From the NCBI GenBank assembly GCA_047967505.1, contig CM106540.1: a DNA stretch of 64,000 nucleotides. One strand, 5' to 3'. The notes beneath the pieces are model-generated. The model had not been told where the DNA came from. It made no database searches and saw only the letters and a program-made list of their open reading frames with translations. Position 1 is the stretch's first letter. Every line of letters begins with the position of its first letter. Shown piece after piece: positions 22,365 to 33,639 of the stretch. The translations under genes and the position numbers were made by a program. The stretch comes from Dipteris shenzhenensis (Eukaryota; Polypodiophyta; Polypodiopsida; Gleicheniales).

Positions 22365-23174
22365 CTCATCTCTCTTAGGAGAGTTGTGTGTTGCAGTCTT
22401 TTTAAATTGTTTAATATTTATTTTGTATTTTATTTTAGTGTGTGTCTAGATAGGCTAGCACTCATCTCTCTTGCGAGAGTTGTGTGTTGCAGTCTGTTTT
22501 TGTCATGTGTTGCAATTTTAATTATAATATAAATAATTATCTTTTACCTGAGACTAGCACTCATCTCTCTTCAGAGAGTTGTGTGTTGCAGTCTTAGTTT
22601 GTATAAAAATGTTTGTTTGTAGGAACTCTTGGGCTAGCACTCATCTCTCTTAAGAGAGTTATGTGTTACAGTCCAAGCTTAGTGATGTTCTCATAGATGC
22701 TTATTCTGGCACTCATCTCTCCCTTGAGAGTTGTGTGTTACAGTCTGAGTTTAGAGATGTTTTCAAGTACTTAGTCTGGCACTCAACTGTCTCTTGATAG
22801 TTGTGTGTTGCAGTCTAAGTTAGATATCATGCGATGTTGTCTTAGACACTTAGTCTGGCACTCAACTATCCCTAGATAGTTGTGTGTTGCAGCCTAAGTT
22901 AGAAATCATGCGATGTGCTTTTAGACACTTAGTCTGGCACTCAACTGTCCCTTGATAGTTGTGTGTTGCAGTTGAATCCTAGTGTTAGATGGTGAAGTCC
23001 ACGATTAGGTTATACCTAGGTCATTTTTTGTGTTTTGATTTTCTATAGTATGTTACATGATTTGAGGCTTGAGCTTGAGTTGAGAGGTTATACCTAAGTA
23101 ATTTCTTAGACTGCTTGCATTGATTTTCTTATTGCACCTGGCACTGAATTCTTTTTTGAATTCTGTGTTGCAGC
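22365..23174 (+). repeat. Nine tandem stem-loop repeats ending in GTGTTGCAG
   Basis: Units start near 22,365, 22,455, 22,554, 22,634, 22,705, 22,775, 22,853, 22,932 and 23,138. Each has GGCACTC or AGCACTC, a short inverted repeat with a 4-6-nt loop, then TTGTGTGTTGCAGTC. Stems vary but stay paired: CTCTC/GAGAG, AACTGTC/GATAGTT, AACTATC/GATAGTT, GAATTC/GAATTC. The TGTGTTGCAG end resembles a 3' splice site. The array leads directly into the kinase-like pseudogene. Confidence 0.85.
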
Positions 23175-23231
23175 TTACTGCATATGAGATGGCTCACGCC
23201 ATGCACATCACATGGCTTGCGTGATCATGTA

Positions 23232-24000
23232 GAAGTGCCAAGACCCATGCGGCCCATACTACTTCAGTGACGAGACATCCGATTCATGCCTAGTGCAGCT
23301 GTGGGCACATGCACGAAAGGACAAGATCTATGCATGTAAGGTGCTATGGGTTTCTGTGTCCATTGATGCATTGAAGGCCAGTGCATTGGAAGAAGCCACA
23401 TGCTTGGGCGATGTTGTACATCCGGGCATCATCCAAGAAATAGGTCTAGTCCATGACCATAACCCAATGATACTATTTTCATTCTGGAATGGAAATCATT
23501 TGGAAAGATGGCTAACCTACCTCGAACATGACAGAAAGCGACCATTTCCGATGTTTCACAGAGATGATGCGGAAATGCTTGCTAGAGCTCCATGGGTCCA
23601 TTAGCATGTATTTGATATTTTAAGTGCACTAGTTTGCACTATTCATTACATGCACCAACACAATATCCTACATAATGATTTGCATGTGCAAAACATTATG
23701 CTACACTTCTTGGAGTCATCCGAGGAGATGTATCTGGGCATTTGTGATTGGGGAATGATGACCCCATGCAGCACTAGAAAGCACTATCCCGCATTACTCA
23801 GTGACAACCCCAACACTGTGCGAAGCTCCATTGCTAGGTTTTGTCATGTTGCTCCAGAGTGCCTTTGCACCAATCCCCCACCTTTCGATGTTACACAAGA
23901 TGTGTATGCCATGTCTCATCACATCCTGAAAATCTTGGACATTTGTGCATCATTGCCAAGTATGGGGCCCACAGAAGCTCTAATCGGGCGTTTACGATGA
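23232..24000 (+). pseudogene. Protein-kinase-like gene, disabled by a stop
   Basis: The frame shows kinase subdomains in order: YACKVLWVSV (candidate ATP-binding Lys), LEEATCLGDVVHPGIIQ (alphaC Glu and HPxI), ILHNDLHVQNIML (catalytic loop, HND instead of HRD, Asp and Asn kept), ICDWGM (DWG in place of DFG), VAPECL (APE), then DVYAMSHHILKIL. A TAG at about 23,602 splits the frame between the N- and C-lobes. The frame starts after TAG at about 23,231, which could be a splice acceptor. HND and DWG are unusual but not disabling in themselves. Family unknown. Confidence 0.65.
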
Positions 24001-24505
24001 TTTGCGGTTCAGGGAAAGTCAATTGAACCGAATAGACGTCCAAGTACTGCAAATTTTTGTGGGATTTTTGACATTGCTCCAAGATGTGATATACAGCTCA
24101 GTCCAAACTAAGGACTTAGGGTAGCCAATGACTGAGTCTTTCTTGGATGCCAAGATGTAACATGAGTGACCGATCATGGAACTTGTAACATTTTTAGTTT
24201 TATATATCATCCAAGTTTGGATCCACTCCATTGTTCAAACAGTTTGTATATTTACAGTGACGTGATAAATGATGCGATAAGTAATATTTAAATATTGTTT
24301 GTATAAGTAAATGATGCGATAAAAATGATGATCCAATTGTCAAATATGATAAATGATGCAATAATTAATTTTTAAATATTATTTGTATAACTGAGTGATT
24401 GAAGACAAGAATAATATAATTAGACTCCCTTCTTTCGTCCATCCTAGTCCTTCTACAAGAACATTCTTTGTTTATCACTCTTAATTTATCATCTCTCCAC
24501 CCACC

Positions 24506-24958
24506 ATGGATGTCCTTGGCATCGTTGGAGACGTGGAGTCTGGAATCGACAGTCTCAAACAATGGGTTGCTGACCAAGGAGCAAGAAGAGATGCAAGAAT
24601 TCGACAAGGCTCTCCACTCACACAGATGGAGAGAGAGGAATTTGACACACAGAGGTGGATAGAGAGGGAGGAGACTCAGAAGATAGCAGAGAGCGAAAGA
24701 CTTTTACAATGTATTGTAAAAGCACGACAAGATCTGTTGGACTTCTTAAGCAACCTACGTTATCGAAGCACTCGGTATGGCCGATTTGATCGGGATGCTA
24801 AAAGAACAATAAAGGCCTCCCAAAGAGATTATAAAGAAACAATATGTGGCTGTTTGAATTTCTTCCTTCATTGTAATTATGTTGACGATACGAAAGTGGA
24901 GTCCGTGGAAGATTGGATTGTTGAGAAGATAAGAGATACTAATGATGAGATCTTCTAG
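24506..24958 (+). CDS. Unrecognised helical/charged protein
   Basis: A 150-codon open frame starts MDVLGIVGDVESGIDSLKQW. It is rich in Glu, Arg, Lys and Gln, with long amphipathic-helix-like runs (about residues 35-80), and ends VEDWIVEKIRDTNDEIF. The last roughly 110 bp of the frame are part of a tandem duplication that continues downstream. It lies 0.5 kb after the kinase-like frame in the same direction and could be a separate gene or a last exon. No domain recognised. Confidence 0.45.
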   Translation: MDVLGIVGDVESGIDSLKQWVADQGARRDARIRQGSPLTQMEREEFDTQRWIEREETQKIAESERLLQCIVKARQDLLDFLSNLRYRSTRYGRFDRDAKRTIKASQRDYKETICGCLNFFLHCNYVDDTKVESVEDWIVEKIRDTNDEIF

Positions 24959-25330
24959 TGTGATCTCGGCCTCTATGGCCTGTCCAGTGACTGTTTGAAT
25001 TTCTTCCTTCATTGTAATTATGTTGACGATACGAAAGTTGAGTCCATGGAAGATTCGATGTTTGAATTTCTTCCTTCATTGTAATTATGTTAATGATGAG
25101 ATCTTGTAGTGTGATCTCGGCCTCTGTGGCCTGTCCATTGACTGTTTGAATTTCTTCTTTCATTGTAATTATGTTGACGATACGTAAGTTGAGTCCATGG
25201 AAGATTGGATGTTTGAATTTCTTCCTTCATTGTAATTATGTTGATGATACGGAAGTGGAATCCATGGAAGATTGGATTGTTGAGAAGATAAGAGATACTA
25301 ATGATGATCTTGGCCTCTATGGCTTGTAAT
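24845..25330 (+). repeat. Tandem duplications of the 3' end of the preceding gene
   Basis: The phrase TGTTTGAATTTCTTCCTTCA followed by TTGTAATTATGTTGA recurs at about 24,853, 24,992, 25,060, 25,143 and 25,212. It occurs with variable lengths of the following GATACGAAAGT...GAGTCCATGGAAGATTGGAT and GATCTCGGCCTCTATGGCCT segments. These are nested partial duplications of the gene's terminal exon. Confidence 0.85.
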
Positions 25331-25505
25331 AGTTTTGTATTCTCTACAACAAGTGTGGTAGGGCTCAGTAGATCATATTAGAATTTCTAATACAATTTAT
25401 TTTTTTAGAATTGCTAATACAATAATAATACAAATTGAATAAATATCATAAAATATCCTAATGTATTGTAACATTTAACATAAGTTTAAAAAACACTATC
25501 ATTAA

Positions 25506-27707
25506 TCAATATTCAATTGCACTCTTTACTGCATCACGCTTGACCTGTTGGATGATGCAATCTTCCATGCAATGATCTTTATCCTTTTTGCCAAAAAACC
25601 ATTCTTTGGACATTAATTTCTCTGCAGCAAGACTTGCGTATTTGTCTGGTAAGTTTCTTAAAGGCCTCCACATCCGAGTTGTCATCTCTTTTTTCTCAAT
25701 CTTCTTTGCCTTCTCTTTAATCAATGATGGAGCCTCATATGTGACATCTCCTTTCTCACATGCAAGACACACATCTTTGATCTGATGAAAAACTTCATCA
25801 CTATGGAAAAGTATGCTTGTGTAGTCTTGATACCTATCCCTTATTGTCTTAAAGCTTGTAATCACCTCTGCTCTTTCCTACTTTCCCCTTGGTACAATGG
25901 TACTTAAGCATGTGTAGAAGTCAACAAGATTATCCGCTTCCACTTTAGTTGCAGTTCTTTTGAGAGTGGTCAAAGGAGAATTAAAAGTTTTCCATATGGT
26001 CCTATCTTTGAGCAACATCTCTGAAGTGGAGGTGATTTTTCGTAGTGCATAAATGTCATGATTAAGTCTTTCCGACTCAATCAAATATTTTTTCTCATTC
26101 TTGAAGATACAAATGCATGCAGAATAGTAGTGAAATTGAGGCACACTCGCGAAGGTTTGATAAGTAATTTCTCCTTTCTTGTATGCATCTCTAGAGCGCT
26201 CATTACAAGCATAGGCATAGTGCTGACCATCTATTGCCTCAAATGTACAATGAGCTAAGAAATTTTTCTTGGCATCCCTTATATGTCGATCTGGATCATT
26301 CACTGAACTCTGTCCTTCTTGAAGTGAGGGAACTTGTTTTTCGAGGAACTTAGTGAATTGCATCTCAAAATCTATAGGCTGAGAGAAATTGATGGATTGA
26401 CTATAATCTCCCATGACTGGCTAAAATGTTCTTGAACGGAGTACCAAATTAGAAACAACTGGTTTTTTTCCATCAATCAAAGCCCGAAAAATCTTTTCAG
26501 CATAGACTGTATTTAAGGTCTTGCTATTGGTAAAGACACTTGCTTTGACCACTGTTGAAGCACGTATAACTTGAGTCTTCTAGCCCCATATATATCCTGG
26601 ATCCTCATCTGTCACAGCCTCATTCAAGCGAAGATTTAGGTTCTTCATTGATAACATTTCTGCTTCTAAATCTGACTCCATTTCAAGACCCTCCGCATCC
26701 TCTTCGTGTTCTTTCTCTTCTCTTCTTTGCCCTTTCTTTGTATATGAACGACCTCTTTTTCGAGTTATAGGACTTGGAACTGTAGCTCGTGAAGTACTTG
26801 CCTTTTGCATTTGACGTCGAGGTTTGTTTTTTAGGGACTCTATGTGAACCGCTTTATATCGCCCTACTTCTTCTTCTATAGCCTCAACTTCAGGTATACT
26901 TAAGGGCTTCACTTCTGTTATTCCATCAACTTCATAAGTTACACCATCTAAGTGAGTAATACCATGAATAAGAGATGTGTGTCCATGTCCTGTCTTATCT
27001 GATGCATGTCGTGTCTCACTCAATTCGATTTCTATCTAAGATGCATGTGCATGACCTGTCTCCACCAATTCAATTCCTGTCTCAGATGTAGATCCCTTGT
27101 AAGCATCCATGTGTACAAGACCCTCATCCATTGCTACAATGTGTTCTGTCTCATCCACTCCAGTTCCTCTCTCATTTGTATTACCATGAACCAGGTCTAC
27201 ATGACGTGTCTCATCACTTCCTTTCTCATGTGTGGATTCTTGCACCTTAGGTCCCTCTAATGAAGTTGAACCTTGTTCAATGACACCCTGAAAGTATTCA
27301 AGGATAATTGGCGGTGACATCACAAAGTGCATTGCATCTTTCTTAGAAAGAAGAAACGATCTGTTGCTCATTCTTGACTTTGTGTAAATCATCATTGTAC
27401 TGTTATCTTTTTCAATTTTTATTCCTAGTAAGGTGCCCCCTTGAATCAAATTGCTCTTTGAGAAAGATACATTTGATGCCCACTCATCTTTCTCCAACTC
27501 TCTCTTTGTCATCACTAGAATGAGATTTCCTTTACTTAAGACCAAGGACCATGCTTTCTTTGTTGTGTCAACAATGGTCCAGTTTGTGAAGTCCTTTGGG
27601 GCATAGATTCTTCCATTATATTTCAGTGTCATACCATTAACAAATGCTGTAGCCTCAAGATCCATCCTATATTCAAGCACAACACAAATTTTAGGTACTT
27701 TGACAAA
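25506..27707 (-). pseudogene. Unrecognised protein of about 730 codons, four in-frame TAG codons
   Basis: One continuous minus frame runs from about 27,707 (after a plausible AATTGTAG acceptor) to a TGA at 25,506. It is broken only by TAG at 27,036, 26,580, 26,421 and 25,878. N-terminal part: RIYAPKDFTNWTIVDTTKKA and LVLSKGNLILVMTKRELEKD. Middle: degenerate repeats such as GVDETEHIVAMDEGLVHMD and a basic stretch TRKRGRSYTKKGQRREEKE that looks like a nuclear localisation signal. C-terminal: HYYSACICIFKNEKKYLIES and TTRMWRPLRNLPDKYASLA. No frameshift occurs in 2.2 kb, so decay is recent or the stops share one cause. I do not recognise the family. Confidence 0.55.
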
Positions 27708-27719
27708 CTACAATTACTT

Positions 27720-28505
27720 TGAAAAATCAAAAGTACAATGAGTCCCATTAATACACCTCCAGTTTTTATTCTTCCCAATCATATAAGTGTCAATTTCATG
27801 CTTTGGGAATAGCCTAAAAGGCTTTACAAGGCTTAGAGCATAAATGTGAAAAAAAATAAGGATTTACAATGATCTCTGAATACAAATTTGAAGTCTGTCA
27901 GATATAAGTGCAAAATGCTTTATCAACTCCCGCAACTGATATAAGTGTAAAATGCTCTGTTAACTCCCACAACTAGTACAAATATAATCTGCTATGTCTA
28001 GTCCCTTAACTGATTCAACTGTAATCTGTCATGTCCATTGATACAACTTTCAATCATCTTGAAAGTTTAAAAACCTTAATCGTTGCTTAAATGGTAGGGT
28101 TGTTGTGACTGTGAAACCGAATGTGAACGAATGGAATGACTCTGATTAGGAACTAGTCGGGAAATTTTGAGCATGGCTTTGATTGGTTTTTTTGGAGTTC
28201 TCTCCTCTAAGGACAAACTAATCTATGCTAATCTAGACTACACCAACCGTCGAAGCGAAGAAAAGCAAGAAATAATTTCTTTTCCATTGTTCTTTTTAAT
28301 ATCCTTAGGTTGCGAATTAAAAGTAAAAAATAATCTATTTTCCATTATTCTTTTTAATACACTAAGGTTGTGAGTTTAAAAAAGATAAAATTTATATTTT
28401 CAAAAACTAATTTACTTACAACTCATAAGAATTGAACATTCACATTAATAAGAAGTTAAAATCTTAATAAATTTGAATTTAAATAATAAAAACTATAAAT
28501 TTAAC
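27720..28505. other. Upstream flank with short tandem repeats
   Basis: Imperfect repeats of GATATAAGTGCAAAATGCT...AACTCCCGCAACT occur at about 27,900-28,030. The rest is AT-rich without a gene. Confidence 0.45.
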
Positions 28506-28507
28506 TT

Positions 28508-28950
28508 GACTCCAAACCCTAAACCCTAAACCCAAATCTAGAAATCCTAAACCCTAAACTCCCAAACCTTAAACCCTAACTCCCAAACCTTAAAACCCTA
28601 AAACCTAACCCCAAAACCCTAAACCCTAAACCCAAACCTCAAAACCCTAAACCCTAAACCCTAAACCCTTAACCCAAACCTTAAAATCCTAAACCCTAAA
28701 CCCTAAACCCAAACCCCCAAACCCTAAACCCTAACCCCCAAACCCTAAACCCTAATCCCTAAACCTTGAATCCCAAAACCTAAACCCTAAACCCTAAACG
28801 CTAACCCCCAAATACTAACGCCCTAAACACTAACCCAAACCCAAACCCTAAACTGTAAACCCCTAATCCCTTACCCCAAACCCTGAGCCCTGACTCCGAA
28901 ACCCCAAACCCTCATCCCCAAACCTTAAACCCAAACCCCCAAACTCTTTT
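28508..28950 (-). repeat. Interstitial telomeric array, CCCTAAA orientation
   Basis: Degenerate (CCCTAAA)n with CCCAAAC and CCCTAAC variants, about 440 bp. This is the plant (Arabidopsis-type) telomere repeat. Confidence 0.95.
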
Positions 28951-29460
28951 TTAATTCAAATTAATTTAACTTAATTCACAATCATAAGAAGTTTAAACTT
29001 TGACAAAGTAAATTCTTGTTAGTTTGAAATCACAAAATTTGAAATATAAATAAATTCAATTTAACTTAAAGTTTATGAAAAATAAAGTAAAATTAAGAAA
29101 ATAAGACTTAAAATTTTGAAATCACAAAATTTGAAATATAAATAAATTCAATTTAACTTAAAGTTTATGAAAAAATAACGTAAAATAAAGAAAATAAGAC
29201 TTAAAATTAAAAATTTACTATTTACCTAGAAGAATATATTAATTCTCCCTAAAAAGAAATAAATTAAAGTAATAATAACGAATGTAAGTTAAACTACTTT
29301 TAAAATTTCAATTTAAAATGTAATAAAATTAAAATTATACTTTCTATATTCCAAAACAAAATGCATTATAGTTTACTATATTTCAAAACAAAATGCATTT
29401 TTGTAAACTATATTTCAAAAAATTTAATTGAGAAATTAAACTAGTAAATTGAAAATGGAA
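28951..29460. repeat. AT-rich segment with 90-bp tandem duplication
   Basis: GAAATCACAAAATTTGAAAT...AAAGTTTATGAAAAA...GAAAATAAGACTTAAAATT is present twice (about 29,025-29,113 and 29,118-29,206). No gene. Confidence 0.8.
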
Positions 29461-29494
29461 GTGAAACTCATTTTAAATTCAAAAACAAAGGAAA

Positions 29495-29730
29495 TTTTAA
29501 AATTCAAGTTTCCACAAGTTTTCCTTTTTGCATACGTTTGTCTTTTCACACTTTTCAAGTTTCCACACGTTTGTCTTTTCAAACACAAGGTTGTCTTTTA
29601 TCACAATTTTCAAGTTTTCACACGTTTATCTTTTCAAACACAAGGATTCATAGTTTAAAAAAAGGCGGGAAATTCAAAATTCGAGTTTCCACACATTTCT
29701 CTTTTCAAACACCAAGGTTTATTGTTTAAG
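29495..29730. repeat. Short tandem repeat, CAAGTTTCCACACGTTTGTC type
   Basis: The unit (A)AGTTTCCACACGTTTGTCTTTTCAAACACAAGG recurs about four times with changes, giving Phe-rich spurious frames. Confidence 0.85.
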
Positions 29731-30131
29731 TTTCGACTAAATCACACACCAATCTCCTCTAATATGCCTCATTGATTGTAGCTTCTAAATTCTTCCATCA
29801 AAACATCTCTCCTTTATCTCTCCTTGATCGTCGCCCACTCATTTTTCCTCCTCATTGGTAAGATTTTCTATCTCAATCGTACTTTCTCTTGTGCCCTCCC
29901 TCTCTAATTTTTCATCAAACACCAAGGTTTATAGTTTTGTTTGTTTAAGTTTCGACTAAATCACACACCAATCTCCTCTAATATGCCTCATTGATCGTAG
30001 CTCCCAAATTCTTCCATCAAAACATCTCTCCTTTATCTCTTCTTGATCGTCGCCCACTCATTTCTCCTCTTCATTGGTAAGATTTTCTATCTCGATCGTA
30101 CTTTCTCTTGTGCCCTCCCTCTCTAAATTTT
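29709..30131. repeat. Tandem duplication of about 210 bp
   Basis: ACACCAAGGTTTATTGTTTA...GTGCCCTCCCTCTCTAA occurs at 29,709-29,917 and again, nearly identical, at 29,918-30,131. The second copy grades into the CT-rich block. Confidence 0.9.
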
Positions 30132-32520
30132 CATCTCTCGTCCATCTCTCGTCAATCTCTCTCATCTACTCTCTTCTTCCTTTCTCTCTCACGCTAGTAT
30201 GCTTCTCTCTTTTTCTTGTCTCTCTCTCTCTCTCACTCTAGTACGCTTCTCTCTCTCTCTCTTTCCTCTCTGCTCTAGTCTACGTTTCCTCTCATCTTAG
30301 TCTACTCTCACCCCTCCTCTTCATTTCCCCTCTCTCTCTCTCTCTCTCTCCCACTCTCTCCTCTCCTTTTCTCTCTCTCTCTCACTTGCGCTCCCCACTC
30401 TCTCCCCCCCTCTCTCTCTCTCCCCACTCTCTCTCTCCCCCCTCTCTCCCTCGCGCTGCCGTGGCAGTGACCTCCCCCCTCTCTCTCGCGCACCGGCCTC
30501 CCCCCTCTCTCTCTCTCTCTCCCCCCTCTCTCCCTCTCGTTGCCGCGGCAGCGGCCTTCCCTCCTCTCTCTCTCTCCCCCCCTCCCTCTCGCTGCTGTGG
30601 TAGCGGCCCTCCCTCTCTCTCTCGCTGCCCCCTCCCCTCTCTCTCTCTCCCCCCCTATCTCTCGCTGCCGTGGCAGTGGCACCCCCCTCTCTCTCTCCTC
30701 CCCCCTCTCTCTCTCGCTGTCGCGGCAGTGGCCCCTCCTCTCTCTCTCCCCCCCTCTCTCTCTCTCTCCCTCCCCCTCTCTCGCTGCTGTAGCTGCGGCC
30801 TCCCCTCCCCTCCCTCTCTGTCTCCCCCCTCTCTCTCGCATTGCCCCCTCCCCTTCCAGCGGCCCCCCCTCTCTCTCTCGCTGCCCCCTCCCCTCTCTCT
30901 CTCTCCACCCCCTCTCTCTCGCTGTCGCGGCAGTGGCCCCCCCTCTCTCTCTCCTCCCCCCCTCTCTCTCTTGTTGCCGTGGTAGCGGCCCCCCTCCCTC
31001 TCTCTCTCCCCCCTCTCTCTCTCTCCCTCCCCCTCTCTCGTTGCCATGGCAGCGGCCTCCCCTCCCCTCCCTCTCTCTCTCCCCCCTCTCTCTCGCGTTG
31101 CCCCCTCCCCTCCTAGCGGCCCCCCCTCTCTCTCTCGCTGCCCCCTCCCCTCTCTCTCTCTCCCCCCCTCTCTCGTTGCCACGACAGTGGCCCCCCCTCT
31201 CTCTCTCTCCTCCCCCCTCTCTCTCTCGCTGTCGCGGTAGCGGCCCCCCCTCCCTCTCTCTCTCCCCCCCCTCTCTCTCTCCCTCCCCCTCTCTCGCTGC
31301 CGTGGTAGCGGCCTCCCCTCCCCTCCCTCTCTCTCTCCCCCCTCTCTCTCGCGTTGCCCCCTCCCCTCCCTCTCTCTCTCTCTCCCCCCTCTCTCTCGCG
31401 CTGCCCCCTCCCCTCTCTCTCGCTGTCGTGGCAGTGGCTCCCCCCCTCTCTCTCTCTACCCCCTCCCCTCTCTCTCGTTGTCACGGCAGCGGCCCCCCTC
31501 TCTCTCTCCCCCCCTCTCTCTCGCTGTCGTGGTAGCGGCCTCCCCTCCCCTCCCTCTCTCTCCCTCCTCTCTCTCGTGCTGCCCCCCTCTCTCTCCCTCG
31601 CTACCACGGTAGCGGCCTCCCCCCCTCTCTCTCTCCCCCCTTTCTCTCTCGCTGTGCGGCCCCCCCTCTCTCTCTCCCCTCCCCTCCACCCCTCTCTCTC
31701 CTCCCCTCTCTGTGCTGCCATGGCAGCAGCCTCCCCCCCCTCTCTCTCTCTCCCCCCCCTCTCTCTCGACAGCGGCCTCCCCTCCCCTCTCTCTGTCTCT
31801 CCCCCCCCTCTCTCTCTCCCCCCTCTCCCAGTGGTGGCCTCCCCCCTCTCTCCCCTCTCTCTCCCCTTCCCTCGTGTTGCCGCAGCAGCGGCCTCCCCCC
31901 CTCTCTCTCCTCCCCCCTCTCTCTCACACTGCCGTTGGCAGTGGCCGTCCCCCTCTCCCCCTCTCTCGCCCCCCCTCACGCTGCCGCGGCAGCGGCTTCC
32001 CCCCCTCTCTCTCGCGCTGCCGTTGGCAGCGGCCTCCCCCTCTCCCCTCTCTCTCCCCCGTCCTCTCTCTCTCTCCCCCCTCTCTCTCTTGCTGCCGCGG
32101 CAGCGGCCTCCCCCCCTCTCTCTTTCCCCCCCCTCTCTCCCCCCCTCTCTCTCTCTCTCCCCCCCTCTCTCTCGCGCGGCCCCCCATCTCTCTCTCACCT
32201 CCCCCCCTCTCTCCCCTCTCTCCCTTCCCCCTCTCTCTCGCGCTGCCCCCCCTCTCCCTTCCCCCTCTCTCCCCTCTCTCTCCTCACTCTCTCTCTCCCC
32301 CCCTCTCTCTCTCTCTCTCTCCCCTCTCTCTCTCTCCCTCCTCTCTCTCTTTTACCTCTCATCCTCTCTCTCTAAATGTCTCTCGTCTCTCTTTCTCTCT
32401 CTCTCTAAAAGTCTCTCCTCTCTCTCCCTCTCTCTTTCTTTTGCTGCCGAGGCAACAAGACTCTCTCTCTTATAATCTCTCTCTAAAAGTCTTTCCTTCA
32501 CTTTTTTCTCTCTAAGTTCT
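30132..32520. repeat. CT-rich tract with interspersed GCTGCCGCGGCAGC palindromes
   Basis: Long CCCCCCTCTCTCTCTC runs are punctuated by roughly two dozen copies of GCTGCCGCGGCAGCGGCC and variants (GCCGTGGCAG, GTCGCGGCAG). Open frames on both strands (Pro/Ser/Leu and Arg/Glu/Gly) are composition artefacts. Confidence 0.95.
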
Positions 32521-32704
32521 CTCTCTATAATAAAATTTCAAAGAATACAAATTTAAAAAAAAGCACCTGGAAAAAAGTTGAGATCTATGCTTGTGCTTGC
32601 TTTTGCTCTTCCTCCTCTTTTTGCTTCTCCTCTTGCTCTTCCTTGTTGAAATGAGAGAAACAATGAGAGAAGGAGAGTATATATAAGAAAAACTAGGGTT
32701 TTAA
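32521..32704. other. Short unique segment with TATA and telo-box-like motif
   Basis: It contains GAGTATATATAAGAAAAACT followed by AGGGTTTT (TATA and telo-box-like). No gene recognised downstream; transcription from here is speculative. Confidence 0.3.
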
Positions 32705-32734
32705 GTGCTTCTCTCTCATTGGTCCTTCTCCATC

Positions 32735-33560
32735 CTCCCACCCCACCTCCCCCATTCCCACTCCCACGCCCATGCCCATTCTTCCACCTTCCCCATTCCC
32801 ACTCCCTCTCCGACTCCCATCCTTCCACCCCACCCCTCCCACTCCCCACCCCACCCCCACCTCCCCCATTCCCACTCCCTCTCCCACTCCCACTCCGACT
32901 CCCACTCCCACTCCCATTCTCCCACCCACTCCCATCCTCCCACCTCCACCTCTCAATCCCACTCCCATCCTCCCACCCCCACCCCTCCCCCCCCCATTCC
33001 CACTCCCATTCCCACTCCCACTCCCATTCTCCCACCTTATCCTCCCACCTCACCCTTCCCACTCCCATCCTCCCACTCCCTCTCCCACTCCCACTCCCAT
33101 TTTCCCACCCCCCCACCTCCCCCATTCCCACTCCCTCTCCCATCCTCCCACCCCACCCCTCCCACTCCCACCCCCACCTCCCCCATTCCCACTCCCATCC
33201 TCCCACCTCACCCCTCCCACTTCCACCCCCACCTCCCCCATTCCCACTCCCTCTCCCACTCCCATCCTCCCACTCCCACTCCCCACCCCTCCCACTCCCA
33301 CTCCCATCCTCCCACCCTCACCCCACCCCCACCTCCCCCATTCCCACTCCCTCTCCCACTCCCACTCCCATCCTCCCACCCCCACCCCCACCTCCCCCAT
33401 TCCCACTCCCTCTCCCACTCCCACTCCCATCCTCCCACCCCCACCCCCACCGCCCCCATTCCCACTCCCTCTCCCACTCTCCCTTTCTCCCACTACCACC
33501 CTCCCACACTCCCTTTCTCCACTTTCCCACTCTCCCTTTCTCCCACTACCACCATCCCAA
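32735..33560. repeat. (CCCACT/CCCATT)n minisatellite
   Basis: Six-base units CCCACT, CCCATT and CCCATC alternate with CCTCCCACCCC for about 0.8 kb. The minus strand is G-triplet-rich and could form G-quadruplexes. Several plus frames and one minus frame stay open because the unit length is a multiple of three. They are not genes. Confidence 0.95.
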
Positions 33561-33639
33561 CTATCAATTCCACTATTACTTATGAATTCTAATTAAAACT
33601 ATTACTTAAATAAATGATATTACTGAAAACACTCATAGG

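Noticed and set aside
22365-23174. CRISPR array
   Set aside because: Repeats are spaced irregularly with related rather than unique spacers, there are no cas genes, and the context is a plant nuclear genome.
30308-33592. Very long Pro/Ser/Leu/His and Arg/Glu/Gly/Trp frames on both strands
   Set aside because: Low-complexity CT and CCCACT repeats keep several frames open at once; no start context, domain or codon signal.
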